64,000 nucleotides of DNA from Verrucomicrobiota bacterium (GTDB lineage Bacteria > Verrucomicrobiota > Kiritimatiellia > CAIQIC01), in contig SCQF01000001.1 of NCBI GenBank assembly GCA_004321905.1, positions 1 to 64,000 on the forward strand, in the 5' to 3' direction. Positions 52,195-59,629 of this stretch are shown here, one piece after another. The notes below the pieces were generated by a model. It was not told the origin of the DNA, did not search any database, and worked only from the letters and a program-made list of their open reading frames with translations. Every line of letters starts with the position of its first letter. Position 1 is the first letter of the stretch. Position numbers and translations under genes: made by a program.

Positions 52195-53373
52195 ATGGCA
52201 GAAAACGGACACGACGAATTTTATAAAACGACACGGATTAAGATTCCGCAGAGTCTGTTGCGCGAGTTAGACAAGGCGCACACCAGAGTCATGCATCCGT
52301 TGATCGTTGCCCATGCGCCTCTGCGTATTGTGCAGAAAAGCGCGGTCACCTTAAAAGCGCATTATTCACACTTGCTCAAAAGCCTTTATGACGCAGTGAT
52401 CCTCACCGATGAAACGGGCAATATCGTTGAGGCCAATGATCGTGCCGCAGAATTCTTCCGGTATACCTTGCCGGAACTCAAGCAGACGCCCCTCGGTAAG
52501 CTGGTTTTCGGCGCAGCACACAACCTGATGTCTACGATCAAGGAGGCGTTGCGTACCAATCGGTATCTGCTGCTACAGGCCCAATGTGTGCGCCAAGACG
52601 CGACGATGTTTCCAGCGGAAATATCTATTATCATTCTTGAACTTGAAAAAGCGCGATATTGTCTCTTTGTCCGCGACATCACGGTGCGGCGCCAATCTGA
52701 GGAAATACTACGTACCGGCTACAACGCGATCAGCAACGCCAACAACGGAATTGCTGTAGCCAATTTGAAGGGTGACCTCGTCTATGTTAACCCGGCCGCG
52801 GCGCGCTTGTGGGGTTTCGCAAATGCATCGGAAATGCTCGACAGGTCTGTGCGCGATTTATGGGCCACGCCAAGCGATGCGGATACAGCGGTCAGGGTGA
52901 TTATCGAAGAGCAACGCGAGTGGCAAGGCGAGTTGCTCGGTGTCGCGCAAGACGGACGCACCTTTTATGTGCAAGTCGCCGCAGCGTGTAACCGCGACGC
53001 GGATGAGCATTTGATTGGTATGGTGCTTTCCTTCACCGATATCACCGATCGCAAATGCGCCGAGGAGGCGCAACGCAACGCCGCGCACCAGCAAGCGATG
53101 ATGACGAGCCTGGCCACCGCATGTCACCACATTGGACAACCGGCCACGGTTCTGCTGGGCGGTCTCACCATATTGCGCGAGCTGTTGAAAAAACAAGATA
53201 ATCACGAGGCCTTGAAGATTCTTGACCTCGGCTTGGCGGCGGCCCAACAACTTGGCGAAATCCTGCACAAACTCAACCGGGTGTCGATTTATAAGACCGT
53301 CAACTACCTGGAGGGTCGTACGAATACGGATGCGCCCAACAACAAGCTGCTCGACCTCGATGAGCACACTTGA
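52195..53373 (+). CDS. Two-PAS sensor protein lacking a kinase ATPase domain
   Basis: A 392-residue soluble sensor. The first PAS domain spans ~60-165 (SLYDAVILTDETGNIVEAND) and the second ~180-285 (NGIAVANLKGDLVYVNPAAA), ending in SFTDITDRKCAEEAQ. A helical part follows with SLATACHHIGQPATVLLGGL, which resembles the H-box of histidine kinases, then a second helix. The protein ends there; no HATPase motifs (N, G1, G2 boxes) follow before the stop. It may act as a phosphorelay or dimer partner, or be a truncated kinase. No ribosome binding site is obvious. Confidence 0.75.
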   Translation: MAENGHDEFYKTTRIKIPQSLLRELDKAHTRVMHPLIVAHAPLRIVQKSAVTLKAHYSHLLKSLYDAVILTDETGNIVEANDRAAEFFRYTLPELKQTPLGKLVFGAAHNLMSTIKEALRTNRYLLLQAQCVRQDATMFPAEISIIILELEKARYCLFVRDITVRRQSEEILRTGYNAISNANNGIAVANLKGDLVYVNPAAARLWGFANASEMLDRSVRDLWATPSDADTAVRVIIEEQREWQGELLGVAQDGRTFYVQVAAACNRDADEHLIGMVLSFTDITDRKCAEEAQRNAAHQQAMMTSLATACHHIGQPATVLLGGLTILRELLKKQDNHEALKILDLGLAAAQQLGEILHKLNRVSIYKTVNYLEGRTNTDAPNNKLLDLDEHT

Positions 53374-53401
53374 TCGGCGTGATCTTTTTTCTGAAGACGG
53401 G

Positions 53402-54163
53402 CTATCCGCTGTTCACCAGTTCGTAGTGCAGGACACTCAACGCAAACAGCGCGGCGGTATCCACACGCAGGACGTTGGTGCCGAACGCCACCGGAACCGC
53501 TCCGGCCGCTTCAGCAGCGCGATATTCCTCCGGTGTCAAATCGCCTTCCGGGCCGATGAGCACAGCGACGCGTTGCGGCGCTCGCGCACGGACAGCGGAA
53601 AGCACAGTGTGTAGTGGTTGTGCGTTGGCGACGAGCGAGCCGACGCACCAGAAATCGAATTTTTCCAAGGTTTGGAAAAAGTTTTCCAAGGTCTGGACGT
53701 TGGCGATGCGCGGCAACCACGTCGCGTGACTCTGCCGTCCGGCGTTGAGCACGATGCGTTGCCAGCGTGCACTTTTCCCCGCGAACTGATCAGGCTTCAG
53801 ACGTACGACGCAGCGCGCGGATAGCACCGGCAAAATCGCCGTCGCGCCCAGCTCCACGGCTTTTTGCACCACGAAATCCATCGTCGCTTCGCGCGGCAAG
53901 GCTTGGACGAGAATCAGCTCTGGCACGGGGCGCGGATGGGTTTGCTGCTCCAGCAACCGGAGTTCTACGTCGCGTTTGCTGATGTGGTCAATCTGCGCCA
54001 TACCAGTGCGACCCGCCCCATCGAATACCTCGGTGTGCTCGCCTTCGCGGGCGCGCAGCACATTGACGAGGTGGTGTGCCTCGGTTTCGTCGGGCGTCAG
54101 CATGGTGCCGCGCCAAGCGGCGGGCGCAACGTAGCAGCGCAGATGTTCGCGATCAAATTTCAT
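53402..54163 (-). CDS. rsmE: 16S rRNA (uracil(1498)-N(3))-methyltransferase
   Basis: A SPOUT-class enzyme that methylates U1498 of 16S rRNA. N-terminal PUA-like part has LTPDETEAHHLVNVLRAREG. The knotted SAM-binding part has ILVQALPREATMDFVVQKAV, ELGATAILPVLSARCVVRL, VAVLIGPEGDLTPEEYRAAE and FGTNVLRVDTAALFALSVLH. In the middle, VQTLENFFQTLEKFDFW is encoded by two palindromic repeats placed in frame, where homologues have a variable loop. At 253 residues the protein is still full length. Confidence 0.92.
   Translation of the reverse strand: MKFDREHLRCYVAPAAWRGTMLTPDETEAHHLVNVLRAREGEHTEVFDGAGRTGMAQIDHISKRDVELRLLEQQTHPRPVPELILVQALPREATMDFVVQKAVELGATAILPVLSARCVVRLKPDQFAGKSARWQRIVLNAGRQSHATWLPRIANVQTLENFFQTLEKFDFWCVGSLVANAQPLHTVLSAVRARAPQRVAVLIGPEGDLTPEEYRAAEAAGAVPVAFGTNVLRVDTAALFALSVLHYELVNSG
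53661..53697. repeat. Two in-frame palindromic repeats inside rsmE
   Basis: Units centred at 53670 (TTTTCCAAGGTTTGGAAAA) and 53691 (GTTTTCCAAGGTCTGGAC). Here the spacing is 21 bp, not 32, which keeps the two units in the same reading frame (FQTLE and VQTLE). Confidence 0.82.
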
Positions 54164-54196
54164 CGGTTGATTTTTGGCCAGATTAACCGCCTCGCC

Positions 54197-55198
54197 TCAA
54201 AAGCGCAAACCGGCGTTGGCGGCCAGAATCGGCGCCCAGTGGGTTTGCTCGGTCAAATCCGGTTCGTTGGGGCGGTCGGTCAGGCGCTGTTGCTGCCAGA
54301 GATTTACACCGGCGGAAAGTTGGATGAACAGGCCGGGATTGGGGGCATAGCGCAGGCTGGTGATCACTGGTACGCTACGGTCGCGGAAAATGCCGCCATC
54401 CAGCGGCTGCTCATCCGGCAGCCGGTATTCGCGATTCTCCACCAACACGGAGAGGTCAGCCTGCCAACGGCGATTGAGTTTATGTGTCAGCGTCAGACCT
54501 TGTGCTGTGGCAAGCTTCCACGTGTCGTTGATCTGCCACTCGATGCCGGGGATTGGAAATACACGCACATTGGCTTCCAGTCGTGTGCGGGCAAAGAGAC
54601 CGAGCATGAAGGCGAAATTGGTCGTCGCCTGACAGCGTGCGCTGGCGATGCCGCCATAGGTGAACGCGTCAGACAAATTCGCGCCGCGTGCCAGCGACCA
54701 CGTGGTGTCGGCGGAAACAAACAGCGACCAGTCATCGCCGAGTGGGCGGCGAAAACCGGCCATTACGCGCTCGACCCGCATTTCGCCGGGCGGGATCTTC
54801 CATTGCGGATCCACGTTGGACCCGGCGAATTCATAGCGACTGATTTCGTGATCGGCCATCAGTATCGTTTGCATCGTGGGCGAATGAAAGTAATTAAGCC
54901 CACCCGATAGATTTTGGCGGATCACGCGCGACCGTCCGCCGTCATCCCATTCCGCATCGGGCTGCCAGCGCGAGCCCAAAGAAAACATAGGACGGAAACC
55001 GGGAGTAAGTGGCGGCCCCAGCGTGGCCGCTTGGACTATTTCGCGTGGTTGCCCCACGTTGGCGCCCGCCGCGGGTGTTTGGGCTTGTAGGTTGGTGATG
55101 CCAACAGCCCAAAGCATCACGCAAGATATCAGGATGAAATTGCGCTCCGACATGGCGGCAACCATACGCTGCCGGTACTGATTTGCCAATGCACGCAT
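54197..55198 (-). CDS. Predicted outer-membrane beta-barrel protein, function unknown
   Basis: A secreted protein of ~330 residues. A signal-like segment FILISCVMLWAVGITNLQAQ is followed by alternating amphipathic strands with aromatic ends (LSGGLNYFHSPTMQTILMAD, WSLFVSADTTWSLARGANLS, LFIQLSAGVNLWQQQR). It ends in LAANAGLRF, with a terminal phenylalanine, the outer-membrane barrel insertion signature. It looks like the DUF6268-type barrels. The start is uncertain: ATG 55198 or the internal ATG 55153, which would place the signal peptide at the N-terminus. Confidence 0.7.
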   Translation of the reverse strand: MRALANQYRQRMVAAMSERNFILISCVMLWAVGITNLQAQTPAAGANVGQPREIVQAATLGPPLTPGFRPMFSLGSRWQPDAEWDDGGRSRVIRQNLSGGLNYFHSPTMQTILMADHEISRYEFAGSNVDPQWKIPPGEMRVERVMAGFRRPLGDDWSLFVSADTTWSLARGANLSDAFTYGGIASARCQATTNFAFMLGLFARTRLEANVRVFPIPGIEWQINDTWKLATAQGLTLTHKLNRRWQADLSVLVENREYRLPDEQPLDGGIFRDRSVPVITSLRYAPNPGLFIQLSAGVNLWQQQRLTDRPNEPDLTEQTHWAPILAANAGLRF

Positions 55199-55244
55199 GG
55201 AGTTCTGCTTTTCAAGCGGCGGCGTTCGTGCTTTGATCGGCGCG

Positions 55245-55916
55245 ATGCAAACGCCGCCTTTCGCCGGAATTCGCGCCGCTGTGTTCGACTTCGATGGCAC
55301 GTTGTTCGATGCCACCGACGCGATCTGTCACTCGCTCAACGCCGCGTTGGTGGCGCACGAGCGCCCGCCGCTGACGCGGGCGGAAATTCTTCCAAGGATT
55401 GGAAGACCGCTCTACGAAATTTTCCAAACCTTGGAACCCGGCGCGCCGCCGGAGCGCGTGCAGTCGCACGTGGACGCCTATCGCGAGGCGTTCTGGCCGG
55501 TCTGCCTCAAGTTGACGCGCGAGTTGCCGGGCTTGCGCGCCTGCGTGGAAAGTTTGCGCGGACGCGTTGGGTTGGCGATTGCCACCAACCGTTCGGGACG
55601 CGGCGCGCAGTACATTCTGGACGGGTTTGGCTTTGGGAAAGACTTCAGCGTCATCGTCGCGCTGGAGGATGTGGAGAAGGTCAAGCCAGATGCGGAGCCG
55701 GTGTTGAAGGCGTGCGCGCAACTCAGCGTGCCCCCGGAACAGGCGGTGATGGTCGGCGATACGCCGGACGATATGCGGGCGGGCCGCGCAGCTGGTGCGA
55801 TGGCGGTGGGAATGACCACCGGCGCACACTCTGCGGTGACCTTGCGGGAAGCCGGCGCGTACGCGGTGCTGGATTCGCTCGCGGAGTTGCCGACACTGCT
55901 GAACGTTGTAGCTTAG
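55245..55916 (+). CDS. HAD-family hydrolase (phosphoglycolate phosphatase-like)
   Basis: A 223-residue phosphatase. Motif I is AAVFDFDGTLFDATDAI with both catalytic Asp, motif II the threonine in LAIATNRSGRG, motif III the lysine in VEKVKPDAEPVL and motif IV VMVGDTPDDMRAGRAAGA. The order and cap domain (IGRPLYEIFQTLEPGAPPER) fit Gph/PGP-type enzymes. Two palindromic repeats, 32 bp apart, lie in the cap-coding region. ATG 55245 is preferred; 55197 adds residues with no match. Confidence 0.85.
   Translation: MQTPPFAGIRAAVFDFDGTLFDATDAICHSLNAALVAHERPPLTRAEILPRIGRPLYEIFQTLEPGAPPERVQSHVDAYREAFWPVCLKLTRELPGLRACVESLRGRVGLAIATNRSGRGAQYILDGFGFGKDFSVIVALEDVEKVKPDAEPVLKACAQLSVPPEQAVMVGDTPDDMRAGRAAGAMAVGMTTGAHSAVTLREAGAYAVLDSLAELPTLLNVVA
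55390..55436. repeat. Paired palindromic repeat inside the HAD phosphatase gene
   Basis: TTCCAAGGATTGGAA is centred at 55397 and TTTTCCAAACCTTGGAA at 55429. The spacing is the canonical 32 bp although the pair is coding (RIGRPLYEIFQTLE). Confidence 0.83.
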
Positions 55917-55971
55917 TCATCCACTCATCTTTCTCCGTGACCCTCTGTGACCTCTGTGGTTCAATCCGTTC

Positions 55972-56856
55972 GTGATCCTTGGCCTCAAAATTGATGTGGA
56001 CACCTTCCGCGGAACGCGTGATGGCGTGTTGCCGATTGTGCGCGTGCTGGACGCGGCCGGTGTGCGCGGCTCGTTTTTCTTCTCGCTTGGCCCGGACAAC
56101 ATGGGTCGCCATCTCTGGCGACTGATCAAGCCGGCGTTTTTTCTGAAGATGCTGCATTCCGGCGGCGCTTCGCTTTACGGTTGGGATATTCTGCTGCGCG
56201 GCACGTTCTGGCCCGGTCCGCTGATGGGCAAAGCGTTTGGCGGCATCATTCAGCAAACCGCAAAAGCTGGCCACGAAGTGGGCCTGCACGCGTGGGATCA
56301 CCACGCGTGGCAGATGCAGATGGAACGTGGTGGTGCGGATTTTCAGACGGCTCAACTCAAGCTAGGCGGCGAGGCCTTGGCACAAATTTTGGGCCGCTGG
56401 CCGGACTGCTCTGCCGCGCCGGGCTGGAAATGCAATGAGGCGACGCTGCTGGCCAAGGAACCGTTGGCGTTCCGCTACAACAGCGATGTACGCGGTAAAA
56501 CGCCGTTCCGTCCGGTGATCGCCGGACGACCGCTGTCGCAACCGCAAGTCCCCACCACGCTGCCGACCTACGACGAAGTCATTGGTCGCAACGGCATCAC
56601 GAACGCGAATTACAACGCCTGGCTGCTCGACCAACTCCAGCCAGATGCCGTGAACGTCCTGACGATCCATGCGGAAGTTGAAGGTATTTCCTGCAACGCG
56701 CTGTTCCGCGATTTTCTGAACGAGGTGCTGCGCCGCGGCTGGCACGTGGTGCCGCTATGCGATTTGCTGCCCGCCGATCCCACTACATTGCCGCTTGGCC
56801 GCGTCATGCCGCTGACCCAACCCGGCCGCGAAGGTTGGATTGGCGCGCAGGAATAA
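55972..56856 (+). CDS. arnD: 4-deoxy-4-formamido-L-arabinose-phosphoundecaprenol deformylase-like
   Basis: ArnD removes a formyl group from undecaprenyl-linked Ara4-formyl-N, in the pathway that adds aminoarabinose to lipid A. The 294-residue protein follows ArnD closely: LKIDVDTFRGTRDGVLPIVR, FFFSLGPDNMGRHLWRLIKP, ASLYGWDILLRGTFWPGP, GLHAWDHHAWQMQME and the C-terminal VLTIHAEVEGI. The Asp/His metal residues are present. The start is GTG 55972. No arnA, arnB, arnC or arnT is nearby, so the substrate may differ. Confidence 0.88.
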   Translation: MILGLKIDVDTFRGTRDGVLPIVRVLDAAGVRGSFFFSLGPDNMGRHLWRLIKPAFFLKMLHSGGASLYGWDILLRGTFWPGPLMGKAFGGIIQQTAKAGHEVGLHAWDHHAWQMQMERGGADFQTAQLKLGGEALAQILGRWPDCSAAPGWKCNEATLLAKEPLAFRYNSDVRGKTPFRPVIAGRPLSQPQVPTTLPTYDEVIGRNGITNANYNAWLLDQLQPDAVNVLTIHAEVEGISCNALFRDFLNEVLRRGWHVVPLCDLLPADPTTLPLGRVMPLTQPGREGWIGAQE

Positions 56857-57216
56857 CTTTGGGATACCTACAACGCGTCCGATGATTCAGTAGCATAACA
56901 ATTTTCTCGTTCAGCTGGTGTAATCTCATCTGGGACGACAAACTTCTCTAAATTTATTGTATCAGTAAAATTGTGTTTACCACGTACGCATTGTTACTAC
57001 TTATTACCTAATCATCTTCGTGATGTTTCACCCATCCGCCTTTCTCATGGTATTAACAGCGGGACGGGTCATTCACCCCGCATTTAACGGGTATTAATCC
57101 TTGGGGCAGCGCTATTGATAGATACGGAAACCACTGCAATTTTACTTGTCATAAGCAAAGGTTTTATTGTTCCGATTTAGAACACAAGTCCTTTGTGAAT
57201 CTGTTAGCCTGGCATT
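56857..57216. other. AT-rich gap at the left edge of the restriction-like island
   Basis: A 360 bp stretch clearly richer in A and T than the flanks. Apart from a possible protein remnant at 56868-56993 (minus strand) I see no gene. It contains the inverted motif ACAAG...CTTTGT near 57182-57195, before the XRE gene, which could be an operator. Confidence 0.5.
56868..56993 (-). pseudogene. Possible C-terminal fragment of an unknown protein
   Basis: The minus strand encodes 41 codons after a stop, including GKHNFTDTINLEKFVVPDEI then TPAERENCYATESSDAL and a TAG. The residue mix looks protein-like rather than random. It has no start codon and no recognised family. It could be the tail of a gene from the acquired island, for example a lost DNA methyltransferase; that is a guess. 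Confidence 0.25.
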
Positions 57217-57444
57217 GTGAGTGTGCACTCTAAAAATATTGTTGGAAGCCGTGTTAGAGAGGCGCGAACGCAACAGGCTCTTAGCCAGGACGATTTATCG
57301 GGGCGCCTAGCAAAGGTGGGCGTTCCTATTGATCGCGCCGGTATCGCGAAGATTGAAAATAGTATGCGGCGAGTTTTTGATTTTGAAGTCCGCGCTTTTT
57401 CCCGCGTATTTAAAAAACCGCTGGCATGGTTTTTTGGAGAGTAA
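57217..57444 (+). CDS. XRE-family helix-turn-helix regulator
   Basis: A 75-residue Cro/C1-type DNA-binding protein. The HTH is REARTQQALSQDDLSGRLAK then VGVPIDRAGIAKIENSMRRV. It begins with GTG 57217 and ends two bases before the HNH nuclease ATG. Its size and place match restriction-controller (C) proteins, so it probably controls the nuclease gene and itself. Confidence 0.8.
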   Translation: MSVHSKNIVGSRVREARTQQALSQDDLSGRLAKVGVPIDRAGIAKIENSMRRVFDFEVRAFSRVFKKPLAWFFGE

Positions 57445-57446
57445 CC

Positions 57447-58145
57447 ATGTTTCAGCCGGGACAAGTTATTTCTTATCTTGAGATGTGCCACGAAGAGGGT
57501 GTTAGCCTTCAGCGTGGCATGAATTATCGGCTTAATGGTGGAGCCAGCGTGATCTTAATGAGTTTGCAGAAGAATGCGCCGTATGCTGATTGCGTTAAGG
57601 ATGAGGGGCGCACCTTGATTTATGAGGGACATGATATACCACGACGTGCAGGAGTACGGGACCCTAAAGTATTTGACCAACCTATGACCAATCTTGGTGG
57701 CTCGCTCACACAGAATGGAAAATTTTTTGAGGCGGCTAAACGTTGTCAAAAAAACAAAGCGACCAGTGATCGAGTAAAAGTGTACGAGAAAATCCGTGAT
57801 GGAATTTGGGTTTTCAATGGGGTCTTTCATTTGGTTGATGCCTGGCTTAAACAAAGTAATGCTCGCAAAGTTTTCAAGTTTCGGCTGGAATTATTGAATG
57901 GACAATCTGGCTCAAGAGTATGCAGGAAGCAACCCGATCTCGACCATAATCGAATGATTCCTTCATTGGTGAAATTGGAAGTTTGGAAGCGCGATAAAGG
58001 TCGTTGTGTCAAATGCGGTAGCACAGACAATCTTCATTACGATCATATCCTGCCCTTTTCCAAAGGTGGGACTTCGTTGCTTGCAATAAATATTCAGTTG
58101 CTTTGCGCGCGCCATAATCTGAAAAAACATAATCGTATTGAATGA
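57447..58145 (+). CDS. HNH endonuclease with N-terminal SRA/YDG-like domain
   Basis: A 232-residue protein of restriction-enzyme type. The N-terminal part has MNYRLNGGASVILMSLQKNA, PYADCVKDEGRTLIYEGHDI and PRRAGVRDPKVFDQPMTN, a pattern seen in SRA/YDG domains that read modified bases. The C-terminal HNH motif is RDKGRCVKCGSTDNLHYDHI then LPFSKGGTS and IQLLCARHNLKKHNR, with a CxxC pair and the YDH. It may cut modified DNA (type IV-like). ATG 57447 has GGAGAG upstream. The gene is clearly more AT-rich than its neighbours. Confidence 0.78.
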   Translation: MFQPGQVISYLEMCHEEGVSLQRGMNYRLNGGASVILMSLQKNAPYADCVKDEGRTLIYEGHDIPRRAGVRDPKVFDQPMTNLGGSLTQNGKFFEAAKRCQKNKATSDRVKVYEKIRDGIWVFNGVFHLVDAWLKQSNARKVFKFRLELLNGQSGSRVCRKQPDLDHNRMIPSLVKLEVWKRDKGRCVKCGSTDNLHYDHILPFSKGGTSLLAINIQLLCARHNLKKHNRIE

Positions 58146-58309
58146 TGTGCTACCTTCCTCTGTCACGCGAGTTTTGGTTTTGTGATAAGTTGGTAACGCG
58201 GATGTTGCGTAAAGCTGGCTGGCAAGTGGTGCGGTTGTGGGAGCACGAATTACGCGATACATCGCAGTGTTTGCGCAGGTTGGGCTGGCCGACACGATTT
58301 TCATCCTAA
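58145..58309 (+). pseudogene. Vsr-like endonuclease fragment
   Basis: An open frame of 54 codons whose ATG overlaps the HNH stop (TGATG). It reads PLSREFWFCDKL then VTRMLRKAGWQVVRLWEHEL and CLRRLGWPTRFSS. The LRKAGW.VVRLWEHEL block is the C-terminal signature of very short patch repair (Vsr) endonucleases. The N-terminal catalytic part and about seven residues before VTRMLRK are missing. It is probably a deletion remnant from a larger restriction locus. Confidence 0.65.
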
Positions 58310-58333
58310 TGTGGGCATTAAACCCACATCCCG

Positions 58334-58384
58334 TTTCCAAGCCTTGGAAAAACCGTGCGGTTGAATCTCCAAGGTTTGGAAAAC
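58334..58384. repeat. Paired palindromic repeat at the right edge of the island
   Basis: TTTCCAAGCCTTGGAAAAA is centred at 58342 and TCTCCAAGGTTTGGAAAA at 58374, 32 bp apart. The island ends 25 bp before it. Confidence 0.87.
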
Positions 58385-58406
58385 CAGCGGCGGGTTTCTC
58401 GGAAGT

Positions 58407-59279
58407 TTACAACTGCCCCATCTGGCCATTCTGAAACTCCAGCATGGCTTGATATAGTTCCTCGTCCGTATTCATCACAAACGGGCCTTGGGCGGCGATG
58501 GGTTCCTTGATCGGTGCGCCGTTGAGTGCGAGCAGCGTCGTGTCGGAATGTGCGTGGATATTCAGACACTCGTTGGGCGACTCAACGAGCGCCAGCGTGG
58601 CGTCACCGAGTGTTTGGCCGTCGCCAGCATCAACACTTCCATGCAAGACTAAGAGGGCTGTCGTGTAGCCGGCGGGTAGGTTCAGCAGCGTGCTTGTGCT
58701 GGCTTTCAAACGTAGGTCCCAGAGGTTGATGGGCGTGAAGGTGTGGGCCGCGCCGCTGGTCTGCTCAAATTTTCCGGCGATTATGTGCGCGCTGCCGCCG
58801 TTCTCCAGTGGCACCACGGGGATGTTGGCCTTCAGCAGTGATTGATAACCGGGCGGCGCTTTTTTGTCTTTCGTTGGCAGGTTGACCCAGAGTTGCACCA
58901 TCTCCAACACGCCGCCGCGTTTGGCAAAGGCGCGCGAATGAAATTCCTCGTGCAGGATACCGGAAGCGGCGGTCATCCATTGGACGTCGCCGGGGCCAAT
59001 CGTGCCGTGGTTGCCCACGGAATCGCGATGCTCGACTTCGCCTTGGTAAACGATGGTGATCGTTTCAAAGCCCTTGTGCGGATGTGCGCCGACGCCGCGT
59101 TTCGCGGTCGTTGGCGTGAAGGGCGCGGGGCCGGCGTAGTCCAGCATGAGGAACGGACTGATGGTGGGCGTGAAGGACGCGGCCCCGAACAGACTATGTA
59201 CCGGGAAACCATCACCGACCCAGTGCAGGCCTACGCGCGGGAGGATGTGAAGCGATTTTTGGGTGGATGGCGTTTCCAT
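58407..59279 (-). CDS. Pirin family protein
   Basis: A bicupin protein of 290 residues. The N-terminal metal site is complete: GVGAHPHKGFETITIVYQGE and AASGILHEEF (three His and one Glu). Homologues bind iron and some oxidise quercetin; the role here is unknown. ATG 59279 is chosen because it starts the family N-terminus (METPSTQKSLHILPRVGLHW); upstream codons run through the tRNA gene. Confidence 0.88.
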   Translation of the reverse strand: METPSTQKSLHILPRVGLHWVGDGFPVHSLFGAASFTPTISPFLMLDYAGPAPFTPTTAKRGVGAHPHKGFETITIVYQGEVEHRDSVGNHGTIGPGDVQWMTAASGILHEEFHSRAFAKRGGVLEMVQLWVNLPTKDKKAPPGYQSLLKANIPVVPLENGGSAHIIAGKFEQTSGAAHTFTPINLWDLRLKASTSTLLNLPAGYTTALLVLHGSVDAGDGQTLGDATLALVESPNECLNIHAHSDTTLLALNGAPIKEPIAAQGPFVMNTDEELYQAMLEFQNGQMGQL

Positions 59280-59398
59280 ATTTTTCTTTCCTGTGTACGA
59301 ACACGTACTCAATCTGACCGAGGGGAACTTACTTCCATAAGGATTACGCGCAAGCGCGTCTCGTGATTTCGTCTGCGCGCTGAGGGAAGCGGGGCTGG

Positions 59399-59482
59399 TG
59401 CCGGAGGTGGGAGTTGAACCCACACGCCTTTGAAGGGCGCTGGATTTTGAGTCCAGTGCGTCTGCCATTCCGCCACTCCGGC
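59399..59482 (-). tRNA. tRNA-Leu (anticodon CAA)
   Basis: On the minus strand the gene starts GCCGGAGTGGCGGAATGGCA and has the anticodon arm CTGGA-CTCAAAA-TCCAG, giving anticodon CAA (codon UUG). A long variable arm, GTGTGGGTTCAACTCCCAC as the T arm and a 3' end pairing with GCCGGAG complete the leucine-type fold. CCA is encoded at 59398-59396. Confidence 0.95.
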
Positions 59483-59495
59483 GATGTGCGCGGTG

Positions 59496-59524
59496 TATAT
59501 AGCAAGTCGCGCCCGCGCTGCCAA
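59496..59524 (-). promoter_or_regulatory. Promoter of tRNA-Leu
   Basis: On the minus strand TTGGCA (59524-59519) and TATATA (59501-59496) are 17 bp apart, 13 bp before the tRNA. It is near consensus. Confidence 0.65.
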
Positions 59525-59535
59525 GTCCCAGCATG

Positions 59536-59583
59536 TTCCAAAGCTTGGGAATTTTTCTCGCCGTTTTTCCAAGGCTTGGAAAA
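59536..59583. repeat. Paired palindromic repeat between divergent tRNA-Leu and thrC
   Basis: GTTCCAAAGCTTGGGAA is centred at 59543 and TTTTTCCAAGGCTTGGAAAA at 59574, spacing 31 bp, the one pair that is one base short. Confidence 0.87.
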
Positions 59584-59629
59584 GTGTGCGACTTGCGGCG
59601 CGGCGAGCGAGCGGCTATGCTCACGAGCC

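Noticed and set aside
57001..57180. Possible rRNA or tRNA fragment in the AT-rich gap
   Set aside because: Some GC-rich words looked RNA-like, but I could find no matching conserved rRNA block or cloverleaf.
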